Made by a program: the position numbers and the translations under genes | The notes under the pieces: generated by a model | The model's input: the letters and a program-made list of their open reading frames with translations, nothing else | Databases searched by the model: none | What the model was told of the DNA's origin: nothing | In this document: positions 1 to 8,974 of the stretch, piece after piece | Position numbering within the stretch: the stretch's first letter is position 1 | Layout of the letters: each line of letters starts with the position of its first letter | From: Ulvibacterium sp965228935 | GTDB taxonomy: Bacteria > Bacteroidota > Bacteroidia > Flavobacteriales > Flavobacteriaceae | NCBI RefSeq assembly: GCF_965228935.1 | Contig: NZ_OZ245846.1 | Location: 5,518,001-5,582,000, forward strand | DNA length: 64,000 bases | Direction of reading: 5' to 3'

Positions 1-772
1 CGGTTTGTGCAAAACTGACCTCCGCCTGTTTGGAATCGGTATAGTAGAGAAACTGGTCACATTGATGGGAGCCGATATCACATAATATACCTCCTGCCCT
101 ATCCGGTTCAAAAAACCAATCCGGCCTACTTTCGGGTCGCATACGGTGCGGGCCCAGCCCAATAAGCTGAACCACTTTACCTATAGCTCCTTCCTGAACC
201 AGTTTTCCGGCTTGCACAGAAGCAGGATTGGCCAAACGCTCACTATAGGTGATGGAATAAATCCGTTGGGTCTCCTTTTGTACCTTTTTTACCTTACGGA
301 ACTGCTCCAAAGTGACAATTCCGGGCTTGTCAGCCATAAAGTCCTTACCTGATTTCATAACACGAATCCCCAACGGGGCCCGCTCCACGGGAATAGAGGC
401 ACTGGCTACCAGTTGTATGGTGGCGTCCCCAATAATTTCATCTTCGCTCTTGGCTATTGTTGCTTGGGGATAGCGCCTGGTAAAATTTTGTAGCAACTCC
501 GGCTCTTTGGCATAAACCGCTACCAAGGTTCCCCCTCCCTGTAACAACGAATTGACCATCCCATAAATATGTCCGTGATTGAGCCCTATTACCGAGAATC
601 GTATGGCGTGTTTTGGCTTTGACCGTTCCTGGGGTTTTACGACAATCTCTTCGGGTCGCAAGGTAGTGTGCAAGCCTTGCCCAAATAGGGAATTGGGCAT
701 CATTGAAGCGGCGGTGATTCCCGCCACCGAAGAGACCCCTTTTGCCAAAAAATTGCGTCTGTTAAACTCCAT
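1..772 (-). CDS. Gfo/Idh/MocA family oxidoreductase, 5' part (partial)
   Basis: The reading frame is open for 257 codons from an ATG at 772 to the window edge, so the C-terminus is missing. The N-terminus has a twin-arginine-like leader (NRRNFLAKG, then an Ala/Gly-rich stretch), as in exported Bacteroidota members of this family. A Rossmann segment follows (FSVIGLNHGH, about residues 65-75), then an ADKPG stretch matching the family's E/D-K-P motif, and later GGILCDIGSHQCDQF. Family knowledge: NAD(P)-dependent sugar or inositol dehydrogenases, often linked to glycan use. The substrate cannot be read. It is divergent from a SusD remnant that starts 61 bases away. Confidence 0.85.
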   Translation of the reverse strand, partial: MEFNRRNFLAKGVSSVAGITAASMMPNSLFGQGLHTTLRPEEIVVKPQERSKPKHAIRFSVIGLNHGHIYGMVNSLLQGGGTLVAVYAKEPELLQNFTRRYPQATIAKSEDEIIGDATIQLVASASIPVERAPLGIRVMKSGKDFMADKPGIVTLEQFRKVKKVQKETQRIYSITYSERLANPASVQAGKLVQEGAIGKVVQLIGLGPHRMRPESRPDWFFEPDRAGGILCDIGSHQCDQFLYYTDSKQAEVSFAQT

Positions 773-832
773 AAGCTTTGTTCGTTTAATTATTTATATG
801 GTTCGTTCTAAATTAAGGAATTTCCTTTCTCC

Positions 833-1027
833 ATGGTTTTAGAATTTTGGTTTGAACGTGTACAAAAAGCTAATCGCTTCGGAACGTATAAATTGGAGGG
901 CGTCATTGATGACTTTAATCAAGACAACCCGCAACATCTTAAGGAGTATGAGCCCCATGAATATATATGGCCTATTCCCCAGGTGGAAATAAACCTAAAT
1001 CCCGGCGCAGTTCAAAACCCGGGATAG
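833..1027 (+). pseudogene. SusD/RagB-like outer-membrane glycan-binding protein, C-terminal remnant
   Basis: This 64-codon frame ends with HEYIWPIPQVEINLNPG followed by AVQNPG and a stop, which closely matches the conserved C-terminal end of SusD/RagB proteins (W/L-PIP-x-x-E-I-x-x-NP...QNPG). A complete SusD is about 500 residues, and a TAA lies in frame at 809-811, so only the last eighth or so survives. It is the only plus-strand gene trace in the first 38 kb. I infer a deletion that removed the SusC/SusD pair of a polysaccharide utilization locus. Confidence 0.75.
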
Positions 1028-1055
1028 TAAAGCTAAAACCAAGGGTTTTATTCCT

Positions 1056-1184
1056 TCAGTTCTTTTTTCCGTACCCGTAACTGTACTGTTTTGAGTCTTT
1101 GGGATTCAAGTAATTGAGCAATGGGCTACCAAAATGACCAACGATATATCCACAATGATAAATCAAAGCTTCATATGTAGACAT
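1056..1184 (-). pseudogene. Wzc-like tyrosine kinase, C-terminal tail remnant
   Basis: This 42-codon frame ends in LNYLNPKDSKQYSYGYGKKN. The last part aligns with the tail of the intact Wzc-like kinase at 3384-5696 (LNDVDPKNSKHYQYGYGKK), including the tyrosine-rich end that such kinases autophosphorylate. Nothing of the kinase or membrane domain precedes it. Its ATG overlaps the stop of the carbamoyltransferase remnant (TAATG), so the frame could still be translated as a small hybrid peptide. The first 20 residues are unrecognised. Confidence 0.55.
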
Positions 1185-1414
1185 TAACTCTTTGAAAGCA
1201 TGAAGTTACCAATGGCAAGAGCATCCAGACCGGTGGAAAAATAACAACGTATGGCGTCCTTGGGCGATTCCACCACAGGCTCCCCTTGAATGCTTAACCT
1301 GGTATTCAATACCACGGGAACCCCGGTCTTCTCCCCCAACTTTTGGATCAGGTCATAAAATTGGGGATGCAAATCCCGTCATACGGTTTGTAGGCGTGCA
1401 CTCCCATCCACACG
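1184..1414 (-). pseudogene. NodU/CmcH-type carbamoyltransferase, broken C-terminal fragment
   Basis: Reading down from 1414 gives RVDGSARLQTV, then an in-frame TGA (1379-1381), then RDLHPQFYDLIQ, TGVPVVLNTRLSIQGEPVV and FSTGLDALAIGNFML. These match the C-terminal domain of the carbamoyltransferase family, where RVDG(T/S)AR-Q-V and TGVP-LLNTSFN-GEP are conserved. Another in-frame stop (TAG, 1415-1417) lies just upstream, and the N-terminal domain (several hundred residues) is absent. Family members carbamoylate sugars, which suits the neighbouring polysaccharide locus, but this copy cannot be functional. Confidence 0.8.
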
Positions 1415-1523
1415 CTATGACAAATCATTTCCAATTGAACAAAGTGGGCGAATAAAGCTTTTTAGCGAAAAAAAGTGGTGTCTTTAAAAACCAATATAAT
1501 CATTGAAATTTTAGAGGTAATTT

Positions 1524-2207
1524 TTATGTTTTTCGGAAGCCAGCATAATATCGTTCCTCCTTTTTCAAAACTTTATAGGCAGAATCATTGAAACCAGCTT
1601 TTATCATCAATTCATTAACCTTATCAATATCGTAATCCACTCTGTGCAAAGAAATGTTCTCATTTTCAACAATGGCAAATGCCGCTTTAGGATTTCCATC
1701 TCTTGGTTGCCCAACGGAGCCAGGGTTACAGTAGATTTTATCTTTGTAAACTTTCAAAGTTTGAATATGGGTATGGCCAGATATAAATATTTTTCCCTCA
1801 ATTCTTGAAAAATATTCTTTAGATGGTTCAAATAAATATTCATCAATGGGATCTGACCAACCGCCGTGAACCATATGGACATCACCCACAAACCTCTGAA
1901 TATCATTTGATTGCAGCCATTTAATATTTTCCTTAGTTATCACCTTTCGCTGATACTCTAGGCAATCATTTACACTGTTATGCCTTGGGCAAAAACCACC
2001 ACTTGCCATATACCAGTCATGATTACCCATAAGAGTAAGAATGTTTCGTTTTATTAATTCTTCACAGCATTCATTGACCTGGGAATAATAGCCTACTACA
2101 TCCCCTAAGCAATAAATTTCGGAAACATTTAATCTATCCAACTCCTCGAGTACTGATTTAAGCGCTTCGAAATTCCCATGTATGTCTGATATTACACCGA
2201 TCTTCAT
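1524..2207 (-). CDS. YfcE/MJ0936-like metallophosphoesterase
   Basis: The 227 residues carry every calcineurin-like motif in order: SDIHGN (7-12), GDVVGY (35-40), GNHDW (61-65), HGGW (114-117) and GHTH (144-147). These supply the Asp, Asn and His ligands of a two-metal centre. The length is normal for bacterial single-domain members, which hydrolyse phosphodiesters or phosphomonoesters in the cytoplasm. The ATG overlaps the stop of the upstream ATP-grasp gene by four bases (2204-2207), so the two are probably translationally coupled and may work together. The substrate is unknown. Confidence 0.9.
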   Translation of the reverse strand: MKIGVISDIHGNFEALKSVLEELDRLNVSEIYCLGDVVGYYSQVNECCEELIKRNILTLMGNHDWYMASGGFCPRHNSVNDCLEYQRKVITKENIKWLQSNDIQRFVGDVHMVHGGWSDPIDEYLFEPSKEYFSRIEGKIFISGHTHIQTLKVYKDKIYCNPGSVGQPRDGNPKAAFAIVENENISLHRVDYDIDKVNELMIKAGFNDSAYKVLKKEERYYAGFRKT

Positions 2208-3175
2208 GAATAAAATATGTGTTCTTCAATATATCTAATTGCCTTTCCCTTTCTAATCTTAGGCTGTTTTGGGGATTTTCCATCCAAATAATACTCAACC
2301 GCCATAAGAGCTTCGTTATATCCAAAAGCACTCCGGATAGCAGTTGAGGCGGAAAAGCGCGGATTGATCTCTAATAGATGGTACACACCTTCATGAACCC
2401 TAAACTGAAAATTAGTAGGACCTACGGGCTCAAAAATTTTACAGAGCTCCAAAACTGCTGCTTCGATTTGTTTATCCTCAACGACCTCTGCTTTATTGGT
2501 ATACCCTTCTTTTGATAAATATCGTTTAAAGATAATTATGGCATCATAGCCTCCTTTTCCGTCGCAGAATGCCCCTACGGTATATTCTCCGTCGTCCTTG
2601 CCAATCAAAGGCTGTACCATTAATTTTTTACCGATTTCTTCTTTATGTAATTCAAAAGATCTTTGATCGTAAACCCTAACAATCCCTCTAGAGGCCATCC
2701 CATGTCTGGGTTTTATTAATAATGGCAGACCAAATTTCCCATCTAATTCATTAAAGTCAGAACAAAGCGTTGTTGGGATAACATAGGGAGAATTATGGTG
2801 TTTCATTACTTTATAAAATTCCCATTTGTCATTGCACAACCTTATTAAGTCTGGATTATTGGTCACAACCTTGGTCCCAGTTTTCTTTAACAAATCACTA
2901 TTTTCGGCCCAAAAGGTAACGCCTATCTCAAAAGTTGGAATTATTAAATCAATTTCGTACTCTAAAATAATTTTCAATAATTTGTCTTTAAAACCCTTGG
3001 AAAGGGTTAAGGGAACCTGAAGAACAATGTCACAAAATTTAGGAGCAACGGAATCTTCATACTCATAAATTGAAGTGCCAATTAGCTTATACGGGGTTTC
3101 AGATCTTCTAAGCGATTTTAAAACACCATAGCCCAATAATCCACAAGCGCCGGACACCAAAATATTTTTGGACAA
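2204..3175 (-). CDS. ATP-grasp protein (CarB-like carboxylate-amine ligase fold)
   Basis: The 323-residue protein opens with a nucleotide-fold loop (VSGACGLLGYGVLKSL). It continues with ATP-grasp elements: LPLLIKPRHGMASRGIVRV (about 148-166), an acidic metal-binding strand, and LLEINPRFSAS near the C-terminus. Such enzymes use ATP to join a carboxylate to an amine or other nucleophile through an acyl phosphate. The start is TTG, because the in-frame ATG at 3214 is followed by a stop. It is coupled to the metallophosphoesterase. A second ATP-grasp gene lies at 8967. A role in tailoring the polysaccharide is inferred from position only. Confidence 0.8.
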   Translation of the reverse strand: MSKNILVSGACGLLGYGVLKSLRRSETPYKLIGTSIYEYEDSVAPKFCDIVLQVPLTLSKGFKDKLLKIILEYEIDLIIPTFEIGVTFWAENSDLLKKTGTKVVTNNPDLIRLCNDKWEFYKVMKHHNSPYVIPTTLCSDFNELDGKFGLPLLIKPRHGMASRGIVRVYDQRSFELHKEEIGKKLMVQPLIGKDDGEYTVGAFCDGKGGYDAIIIFKRYLSKEGYTNKAEVVEDKQIEAAVLELCKIFEPVGPTNFQFRVHEGVYHLLEINPRFSASTAIRSAFGYNEALMAVEYYLDGKSPKQPKIRKGKAIRYIEEHIFYS

Positions 3176-3383
3176 TCGATAAAAATATTTAGATTCAGAA
3201 TTCTTTTAAACCATTAAATTACTCAATTTGAGAAACAATAAACACGTATTGATTATTTTTTAAAAACGGGTGTGTAAGTCTGTTTTGCAGTTTACCTCTC
3301 AAAATTTAGAACTTATGCATTGCTTCTTCCATTTAGGAAACTTGGATTAACTAAGGAATTCAATGTACCACAGGAAGCCAAAC

Positions 3384-5696
3384 CTATTTTTTCCCATACC
3401 CGTATTGGTAGTGCTTGGAGTTTTTGGGGTCAACGTCATTGAGGACATAGGCCATATTGACCAACTTGTCCGTGGCGTGCAATTTGTTGGAGAAGTCCAA
3501 TAGTTTTTTGTCCGTAAGTCCGGCCCGGACCACATAGAGGGTCACCTCCGCATGTTTGGAAATAAGGAGAGTATCCGCCACGAGCATGGTAGGGGCGGTA
3601 TCCACGATGATGTAATCAAAATGTTCCCGGACTCCTTCGATAAAGGTGGCAAATCTGTCATCCGAAAGCAGCTGCGGCGCATTGGGCGGCACGGGACCAC
3701 CCAAACAGATTTTGTGGTACTTGTTGCCATCTAACCCTGGGTAGACATACTCCTGCCAACCCAAAGCCGGATTCTTTAAATAATCCGAAAGCCCCTTGGT
3801 ATTGCGGCCCATCCCAAAAAAATCATGCAGTTCGGGACTCCGAAGATCGGCCCCCAAGAGCAGTACTTTCTTGTTGAGGCTGGTATAGGCCACGGAAAGG
3901 TTATAGGCCAAAAGACTTTTCCCCTCATTTTCCACGGACGAGGTTACAAAAACCACCTTTCCCCCCGGTTTTGGGGTCTTGGGCAAGAAATAGTTGACAT
4001 TGGTGGCCAATATCCGAAAGGATTCCGCCAGCACAGAGCGGTCATTGGCCTCTACAAAATTCTTCACCTTTTTTAAGGTGGGGATTTCCCCAGCAATGGG
4101 TAGATTGGGGTTCAACTTCTCCAGATCGGCACGTTGCTGCACCTTGGTGTCCAAAGTAAACCTCAGATAAAGAAATACAAAGGGCACAAACAATCCCATT
4201 AGAAAGGAAATGGGATAGACAATCCACTTTTTTGGCCACAAAGGTTCATCAGGGGTCAAGGCATAGTCCACCACCTTGATGGAGGGGGCTGTAACCGCAT
4301 AATTAATAGCCGCCTCCTCCCGTTTTTGTAATAACAATAGAAAGAGGTTTTCCTTGATGCTCTGCTGGCGTTCAATGGCCCGAAGTGTTTTCTCCTTTTG
4401 GGGCAGCCTGGAAAATCGACTACTGGCCTGGCTCTTTTCCCGGTTCAACTGCCGTAGGGACATCCGCAACTGGGTCTGGTAGACGTTTAAGGTCCGTAAT
4501 ATGTTGACCCGGGCACTTTCCATTTGATTGGACAGATTGACCAAGGTAGGATGGTTTTCCCCCACTGTGGCAATCAATTTATCCCGATTCAAGGCCATTA
4601 CGTTGTACTCCCCTACCAATGTGTTGACCCCACTGTTTTCCAGGCCCACGTCCACCGGTAACAACCCGTAAGCGGATTGGCCCTTGACCGCATTTTCCAG
4701 GAGATTGGAGAGGGAAATCTGGGTCTCCAATTGCAATACCTCATCCTCGGTGATGGCCTTCCGTTGGAGCGAGAAATCGGCATCGGATTCTATATCGGTA
4801 AGCGCATTGGCCCGTTTAAAGCTCTCCTTGCCTACCTCTATGGAATCTAGCTCCCCGGAAAGAAACCCAAAACGTTCATCAATAAAGTCCAGAGTCCGTT
4901 TGGAGACCAACTGACGATCTATAATCCCATCCTGATTGAATTTATTGATTAACTCATTCAGAATGGTCTCTGAGCGTGCCACACTCTGTCCTTCAAGGGA
5001 AAGGGAAAGAATATCGCTGTTTTTGTTGGTAGGCTGCACCTGCAACCTGTCTGACAAATCAAATACTGTTTGTTTTATGGATTTTATGACTACCCTAAAT
5101 GTGATATCCGTATAATCCTTAGGACTCGCATCATCTAAAATGGTGATATTGAAAGGCAGGCCCCAGGGAATACTGTCATTCGCATTAAAATCAATGATGG
5201 TGGCCCTATCCTCCAAGTCCGTAATTTCTGCCTTAAAGGAGTCCAAGGTAATGTCATAATACCTCGTTTCCTTTATACTATCCTCGGCAATCACCTTGGT
5301 AATGGCAAAAGGGGGATTCCAGATTTCAGTAGTCCTGACATTACCTACCCAAAAATAGGATATATCCAAATCCAAGGCTTCTACCACCTGTCCCAAGATT
5401 CTATGGGATTTAAGTACCTCTATCTCATTGTCTAGATTGATGGAAGAGGTACCATTGATCATGGATAGGGGGTCGAGGTCGATATCCATTTCCTGTGAAT
5501 CGTCCGCTATTTTAACCTTTGCCTCAGATTGATAGGTAGGTGGGATTACCCGAATGTACGAGTAGGCCAATCCAACAAACAACACTACGGTGAAAATAAA
5601 CCAAGGCCAGTAACGAAGATACTGGAACACGATTTCTTTCAAGTTTATAGTAGTCTCGTTCTCCTTAAAATCTAAGCTAAATGATGATTCATTCAT
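3384..5696 (-). CDS. Wzc-like polysaccharide co-polymerase with BY-kinase domain
   Basis: This 770-residue inner-membrane protein has a first transmembrane segment at about residues 30-52, a long periplasmic coiled-coil region, a second transmembrane segment near 500, and a cytoplasmic BY-kinase domain. The kinase shows Walker A (SSVENEGKS, about 583-591), a Walker A' strand (LLLGADLRSPE; most relatives have DADLR, so the first acidic residue is replaced by Gly), Walker B (YIIVDTAP, about 693-700) and a tyrosine-rich tail (KHYQYGYGKK). Such proteins control chain length and export of capsule or exopolysaccharide. Its usual partner Wza is not in the window. A TAnnTTTG box lies at 5774-5781. 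Confidence 0.93.
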   Translation of the reverse strand: MNESSFSLDFKENETTINLKEIVFQYLRYWPWFIFTVVLFVGLAYSYIRVIPPTYQSEAKVKIADDSQEMDIDLDPLSMINGTSSINLDNEIEVLKSHRILGQVVEALDLDISYFWVGNVRTTEIWNPPFAITKVIAEDSIKETRYYDITLDSFKAEITDLEDRATIIDFNANDSIPWGLPFNITILDDASPKDYTDITFRVVIKSIKQTVFDLSDRLQVQPTNKNSDILSLSLEGQSVARSETILNELINKFNQDGIIDRQLVSKRTLDFIDERFGFLSGELDSIEVGKESFKRANALTDIESDADFSLQRKAITEDEVLQLETQISLSNLLENAVKGQSAYGLLPVDVGLENSGVNTLVGEYNVMALNRDKLIATVGENHPTLVNLSNQMESARVNILRTLNVYQTQLRMSLRQLNREKSQASSRFSRLPQKEKTLRAIERQQSIKENLFLLLLQKREEAAINYAVTAPSIKVVDYALTPDEPLWPKKWIVYPISFLMGLFVPFVFLYLRFTLDTKVQQRADLEKLNPNLPIAGEIPTLKKVKNFVEANDRSVLAESFRILATNVNYFLPKTPKPGGKVVFVTSSVENEGKSLLAYNLSVAYTSLNKKVLLLGADLRSPELHDFFGMGRNTKGLSDYLKNPALGWQEYVYPGLDGNKYHKICLGGPVPPNAPQLLSDDRFATFIEGVREHFDYIIVDTAPTMLVADTLLISKHAEVTLYVVRAGLTDKKLLDFSNKLHATDKLVNMAYVLNDVDPKNSKHYQYGYGKK

Positions 5697-6057
5697 TTAT
5701 TTCTTCAAATTTGAACTCTAACGCTTAAAAATAAGGAAACAATCGTGAATCGACTTATCCTTTAAATTAATGCCAAATATAATTTTTTTTTAAATTGTCA
5801 TTTGAGATTTTAAATCAGTTAGGTACCTCTTCTTGAATTAAATCCTACCGGACCTAAACTAATCTTCGTATGTTGAGTACTTTTAAACAAATATTTTCTT
5901 TTTAAGAATGACATTTGATCCGCATTTTTCTTAGGTTTTACCCATACACAACAGATGCATCAACAAACTTAAAATATGATAATCCGCTTACTATTCACTT
6001 TTTTGAAATCACTTGAAACTTTTATTCATTAAGAATAAAATTAATGGGTGTTTTTTA
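5697..6057. other. Non-coding gap upstream of the Wzc-like gene
   Basis: These 361 A+T-rich bases lie between the start of the Wzc-like gene and the stop of the GH5-like gene. I found the promoter box at 5774-5781 but no ORF, clear terminator or repeat. The gap separates the Wzc-like gene from the main biosynthetic operon. Confidence 0.6.
5774..5781 (-). promoter_or_regulatory. Candidate -7 box (TATATTTG) for the Wzc-like gene
   Basis: On the minus strand this reads TATATTTG, an exact match to the Bacteroidota TAnnTTTG element. It would start transcription near 5767, about 70 bases before the Wzc ATG. No good -33 TTG was seen at the usual distance. A short palindrome (GATTT-T-AAATC, 5806-5816) lies upstream. 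Confidence 0.45.
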
Positions 6058-7203
6058 TCACTGACTGTTTAGCTTCCAGAAATTTTCCAATATTACTCTA
6101 GATTTAGTTTTATAAGGAGCTTTGACAAGTTTCCTGCTGCCAGGAGTCTCTTCTTCATAATCCATTTTCCAACCATCCCATCCATTCAAATTCCAATATG
6201 AATACCCCATTTGGTTTTCCTCAAAGACCTTTAAAACATCTTCCAGATAATGTTCTTTCCCTTCCGCCCACCGAACTACACTAAATTCTCCAACATACAC
6301 TAATTTATTATTTTGCTGTGCCCATTTAGTTACAACATTCATTTCATGACTTATTCTATTTTTATCCCAATAAATATTGTCTATCTGTCTTGGATAACTA
6401 TAAAATTTTGATCGTTTTGGTAATCCCTGATGGGTGTAGGCATGAGGGTTATAAAAGTGAAAACCATAGATAACTTTAGCGTCATTAATTGGTTCATTGA
6501 AATCACGATAGCCTTTGGGTAAACCCCATACACCAGGAGTATAAATAACATATTTGTTCGAGTGATTTCTAATTGTTTTTAAAATTCTATGAAAAAAGCT
6601 GTTCCATTCTTCAGGTAATCTACTCGTGCCATCCCCAAAAACAACTACCGGTTCCGAAAAAAAATCATACGCAATAACGTTTTCATATTTATCGAACTTT
6701 AGGACCAGTTGATTAATATAGCTAAGAGCAGCCTCAAGTTCAACTTCTGATTCCCAGAACTCGAGAGATCTCCTATCGAAATTTTTTAAGGGATCTAGTG
6801 GAAAATCTGTCGACCCTATGATAATAATTATTCCCTCATTATCACACCATTTTATTATTTGCTCAAAATAATTGAAAAGTTTATTTACACCAATTTCAAT
6901 AGGCAAGTCATTTTCAATGCTATACTTTCTAGCCTCAATTGTCAATCGTATTGAATTTACCCCGGAAGCCCTTAAATCTCTTATTGTTTGCTCACTTACA
7001 TTCAATTCCACATCTGGGCCTACTACAATGTTAATGCCACGCCATGGCCAATTTAGTGGAATATCATTTTCGATAGGATCAGCACCTTTTATATTATCGA
7101 TAATATTCTTTTCAATCACGTCAATATCGGCTTCACATTGAAGTGTCGTTAAACTCAAAATAATATAACATACTATTCCCATTTGACGAAAAACTGATTT
7201 CAT
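6058..7203 (-). CDS. GH5-like (cellulase-fold) glycoside hydrolase, exported
   Basis: From the ATG at 7203 the protein is 381 residues; a TTG four codons upstream is less likely. A hydrophobic leader ends near Cys23, with an imperfect lipobox (TLQC). GH5 landmarks are present: RGINIVVG near 55, the acid/base glutamate in DFFSEP (E184; most members have NEP), HFYNPHAYTHQG (249-260), the nucleophile in VGEFS (E306), and the aromatic YSYWNLNGWDGW. The family cleaves beta-glucans, mannans and similar glycans. At the end of a polysaccharide export operon it may trim or release the polymer; that role is inferred. Confidence 0.85.
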   Translation of the reverse strand: MKSVFRQMGIVCYIILSLTTLQCEADIDVIEKNIIDNIKGADPIENDIPLNWPWRGINIVVGPDVELNVSEQTIRDLRASGVNSIRLTIEARKYSIENDLPIEIGVNKLFNYFEQIIKWCDNEGIIIIIGSTDFPLDPLKNFDRRSLEFWESEVELEAALSYINQLVLKFDKYENVIAYDFFSEPVVVFGDGTSRLPEEWNSFFHRILKTIRNHSNKYVIYTPGVWGLPKGYRDFNEPINDAKVIYGFHFYNPHAYTHQGLPKRSKFYSYPRQIDNIYWDKNRISHEMNVVTKWAQQNNKLVYVGEFSVVRWAEGKEHYLEDVLKVFEENQMGYSYWNLNGWDGWKMDYEEETPGSRKLVKAPYKTKSRVILENFWKLNSQ

Positions 7204-7504
7204 AAATGAAGTCAATAAGTTTATCAGACAAGAAATTACATTCCTATCTCCAAAACCTAGCTACGAAAAAACAATCTAAAAAGTTCCCCTTAATCAAGAT
7301 TTTTTTCATCAAACAACCGGAAGTGGTTGAATTCCATTAAAATAAAGGGACTTATTGCTCAGAAATAAGATCTCATGAAATCATAATTGAGCTATTGCCA
7401 CATTTTTTCGGCAACCAAAATCAAATCTTCTTCATCCCCAATCTATTTGGTTTTATTCCGCATAGTTTTGATTTTGCATTTGCACTATAAGCAATAATAG
7501 GAGC
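7204..7504. other. Gap with a possible decayed gene tail
   Basis: Between the GH5-like and deacetylase genes there is no intact ORF. On the minus strand near 7392-7436 one frame gives DEEDLILVAEKMWQ and a stop, which looks like a protein C-terminus. A second frame just upstream (about 7440-7500) gives PIIAYSANAKSKLCG. Joining them needs a frameshift, so this may be a gene remnant or chance. No clear promoter was seen. Confidence 0.3.
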
Positions 7505-8353
7505 TCATATTTTCACTTTCTTCACCGTATTCCATTCAATTATTTGATTTGCTGTTCCAATATCTATAAAATCAAAATCTGTCAACCATTTTTCTAATTT
7601 AAATCTGGCTGATTTTAATCCAACATACGATTTAAATTTTCTTGAAATGGATAAGTCTTTAATCACAGGTTGGTCCGGATCTAAATCCCTAGGATGTATA
7701 TAGGACATTACATAGTTATCATTTGCTGTCCATTTTTGCAACATGAAATATGGAATTAAGCGGAAATACCCTCCTCCGGAATAAATCATGTTCTTGCTCA
7801 TAAAGGAGTGAGTATTAATCGGAAATTCTTTTAATTGCACTCCATTGTATTCTAAAATGGAGGGTTCTTCAACGCCATAAGAAGGCATCCCGCCATGTGC
7901 TCTAACCGCTGGAAAAACGGATGAATCTATTTCAATATCTAATTCATGGAGTACTTCAAACGCCCATTTATTTTGCTCAGTAATTGAAAAGCCAGGTGCT
8001 CTAAACATTTTAACTTTCTTACCTGAAATATCCTCTAAGGTTTTTATGGAACGATTTACATCCTGGTAAAACTCCTCCTTACTTTGCTCATATACCAATT
8101 GATGCATATGGGTATGACTGCCAAATTCATAACCTCTATTACTAATTTCCCTAACAACTTCAGGGTATTTTTCAGCAACCCATCCTACAATAAAGAAAGA
8201 TGCCATAATATTTTTATTGTCTAGGATCTTATATATGGTTTCCATATTCTGGTGAATTCGCGACTCATAGTTAGACCACTCCTTTTCGGTCCTAGTAGAA
8301 TCGTTGTCCAAAATATGAAACCATTCCTCAATGTCGAATGTCAATATTTTCAT
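7505..8353 (-). CDS. Polysaccharide deacetylase (NodB homology, XrtA/PEP-CTERM-locus type)
   Basis: This 282-residue cytoplasmic-looking protein starts MKILTFDIEEWFH. The catalytic-base aspartate is D7, metal ligands are H80 and H84 in GSHTHMHQ, and a FRAPGFSI motif lies near 118. The length and the FDIEEWFH start resemble deacetylases found in exopolysaccharide loci. They remove N- or O-acetyl groups from sugars, here presumably on the repeat unit or a lipid-linked intermediate. It follows the HAD phosphatase gene by 9 bases, in the same operon. Confidence 0.9.
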   Translation of the reverse strand: MKILTFDIEEWFHILDNDSTRTEKEWSNYESRIHQNMETIYKILDNKNIMASFFIVGWVAEKYPEVVREISNRGYEFGSHTHMHQLVYEQSKEEFYQDVNRSIKTLEDISGKKVKMFRAPGFSITEQNKWAFEVLHELDIEIDSSVFPAVRAHGGMPSYGVEEPSILEYNGVQLKEFPINTHSFMSKNMIYSGGGYFRLIPYFMLQKWTANDNYVMSYIHPRDLDPDQPVIKDLSISRKFKSYVGLKSARFKLEKWLTDFDFIDIGTANQIIEWNTVKKVKI

Positions 8354-8362
8354 TGATTACAT

Positions 8363-8974
8363 TTATCTTCCAAAATATGTTTTAAACGATTCAATATTGT
8401 TGAATTCTATTAGTTGGTCTTCTTTAACTATGATAATTTTCTTCGATATGCTTGCTAGTGGATAGTCATTATAACTATCAGTAAAAAGCACATCAATTTT
8501 CTTAACACCGTACTTTGCAAGTGCATTAATTTTATTTTCCCCATAGCAATTAAATTTGAGTCCTTTAACCCGATTATTGACATATTTAATTTGTGAGGCA
8601 AGAATATTGACATGTTCTGGAAAAATAATTTTTAGATAAACCTCAAATGAGGCACTAGCAATATAAAAGATATTGTCATCATTAAAATTTAATTCACTAA
8701 AGAGCTTATTGAACCTAATTCTTTCGACATAAGAAGTCGATACTTTGCGTAAATAAGAGACTCTTTTCTCTTTTAAAAACAATCTGATGCCATATTCTTT
8801 CAAATTAGTATTTGTAATCAGTTTTAACCAGGCACCAATCATTAAGGCATAATAAAAAAGTACTTTAAACGGAAATAAGAAATTTTTTGAAGAAGAATGT
8901 AAGAAAAATCCAAACAGAGTATCCTTGTAGGTTAAAGTTTTATCAAAATCATAAACAATTATCTTTCTATCCAT
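8363..8974 (-). CDS. HAD-superfamily (subclass IB) phosphatase
   Basis: The 203-residue protein begins with the HAD motif I nucleophile region (VYDFDKTLT, D9 and D11). Motif II-like ASAS lies near 110, and a C-terminal acidic motif (LFTDSYNDYPLA) provides the magnesium ligands. The helical cap between them contains hydrophobic stretches, as in subclass IB enzymes related to phosphoserine phosphatase. Its start overlaps the stop of the ATP-grasp gene by 8 bases. It could dephosphorylate a sugar phosphate or an intermediate of the ATP-grasp reaction; no specific substrate can be read. Confidence 0.85.
   Translation of the reverse strand: MDRKIIVYDFDKTLTYKDTLFGFFLHSSSKNFLFPFKVLFYYALMIGAWLKLITNTNLKEYGIRLFLKEKRVSYLRKVSTSYVERIRFNKLFSELNFNDDNIFYIASASFEVYLKIIFPEHVNILASQIKYVNNRVKGLKFNCYGENKINALAKYGVKKIDVLFTDSYNDYPLASISKKIIIVKEDQLIEFNNIESFKTYFGR

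Noticed and set aside
3212..3214. In-frame ATG as start of the ATP-grasp gene
   Set aside because: The third codon after it is a stop (ATG GTT TAA), so the TTG at 3175 is the first usable start.
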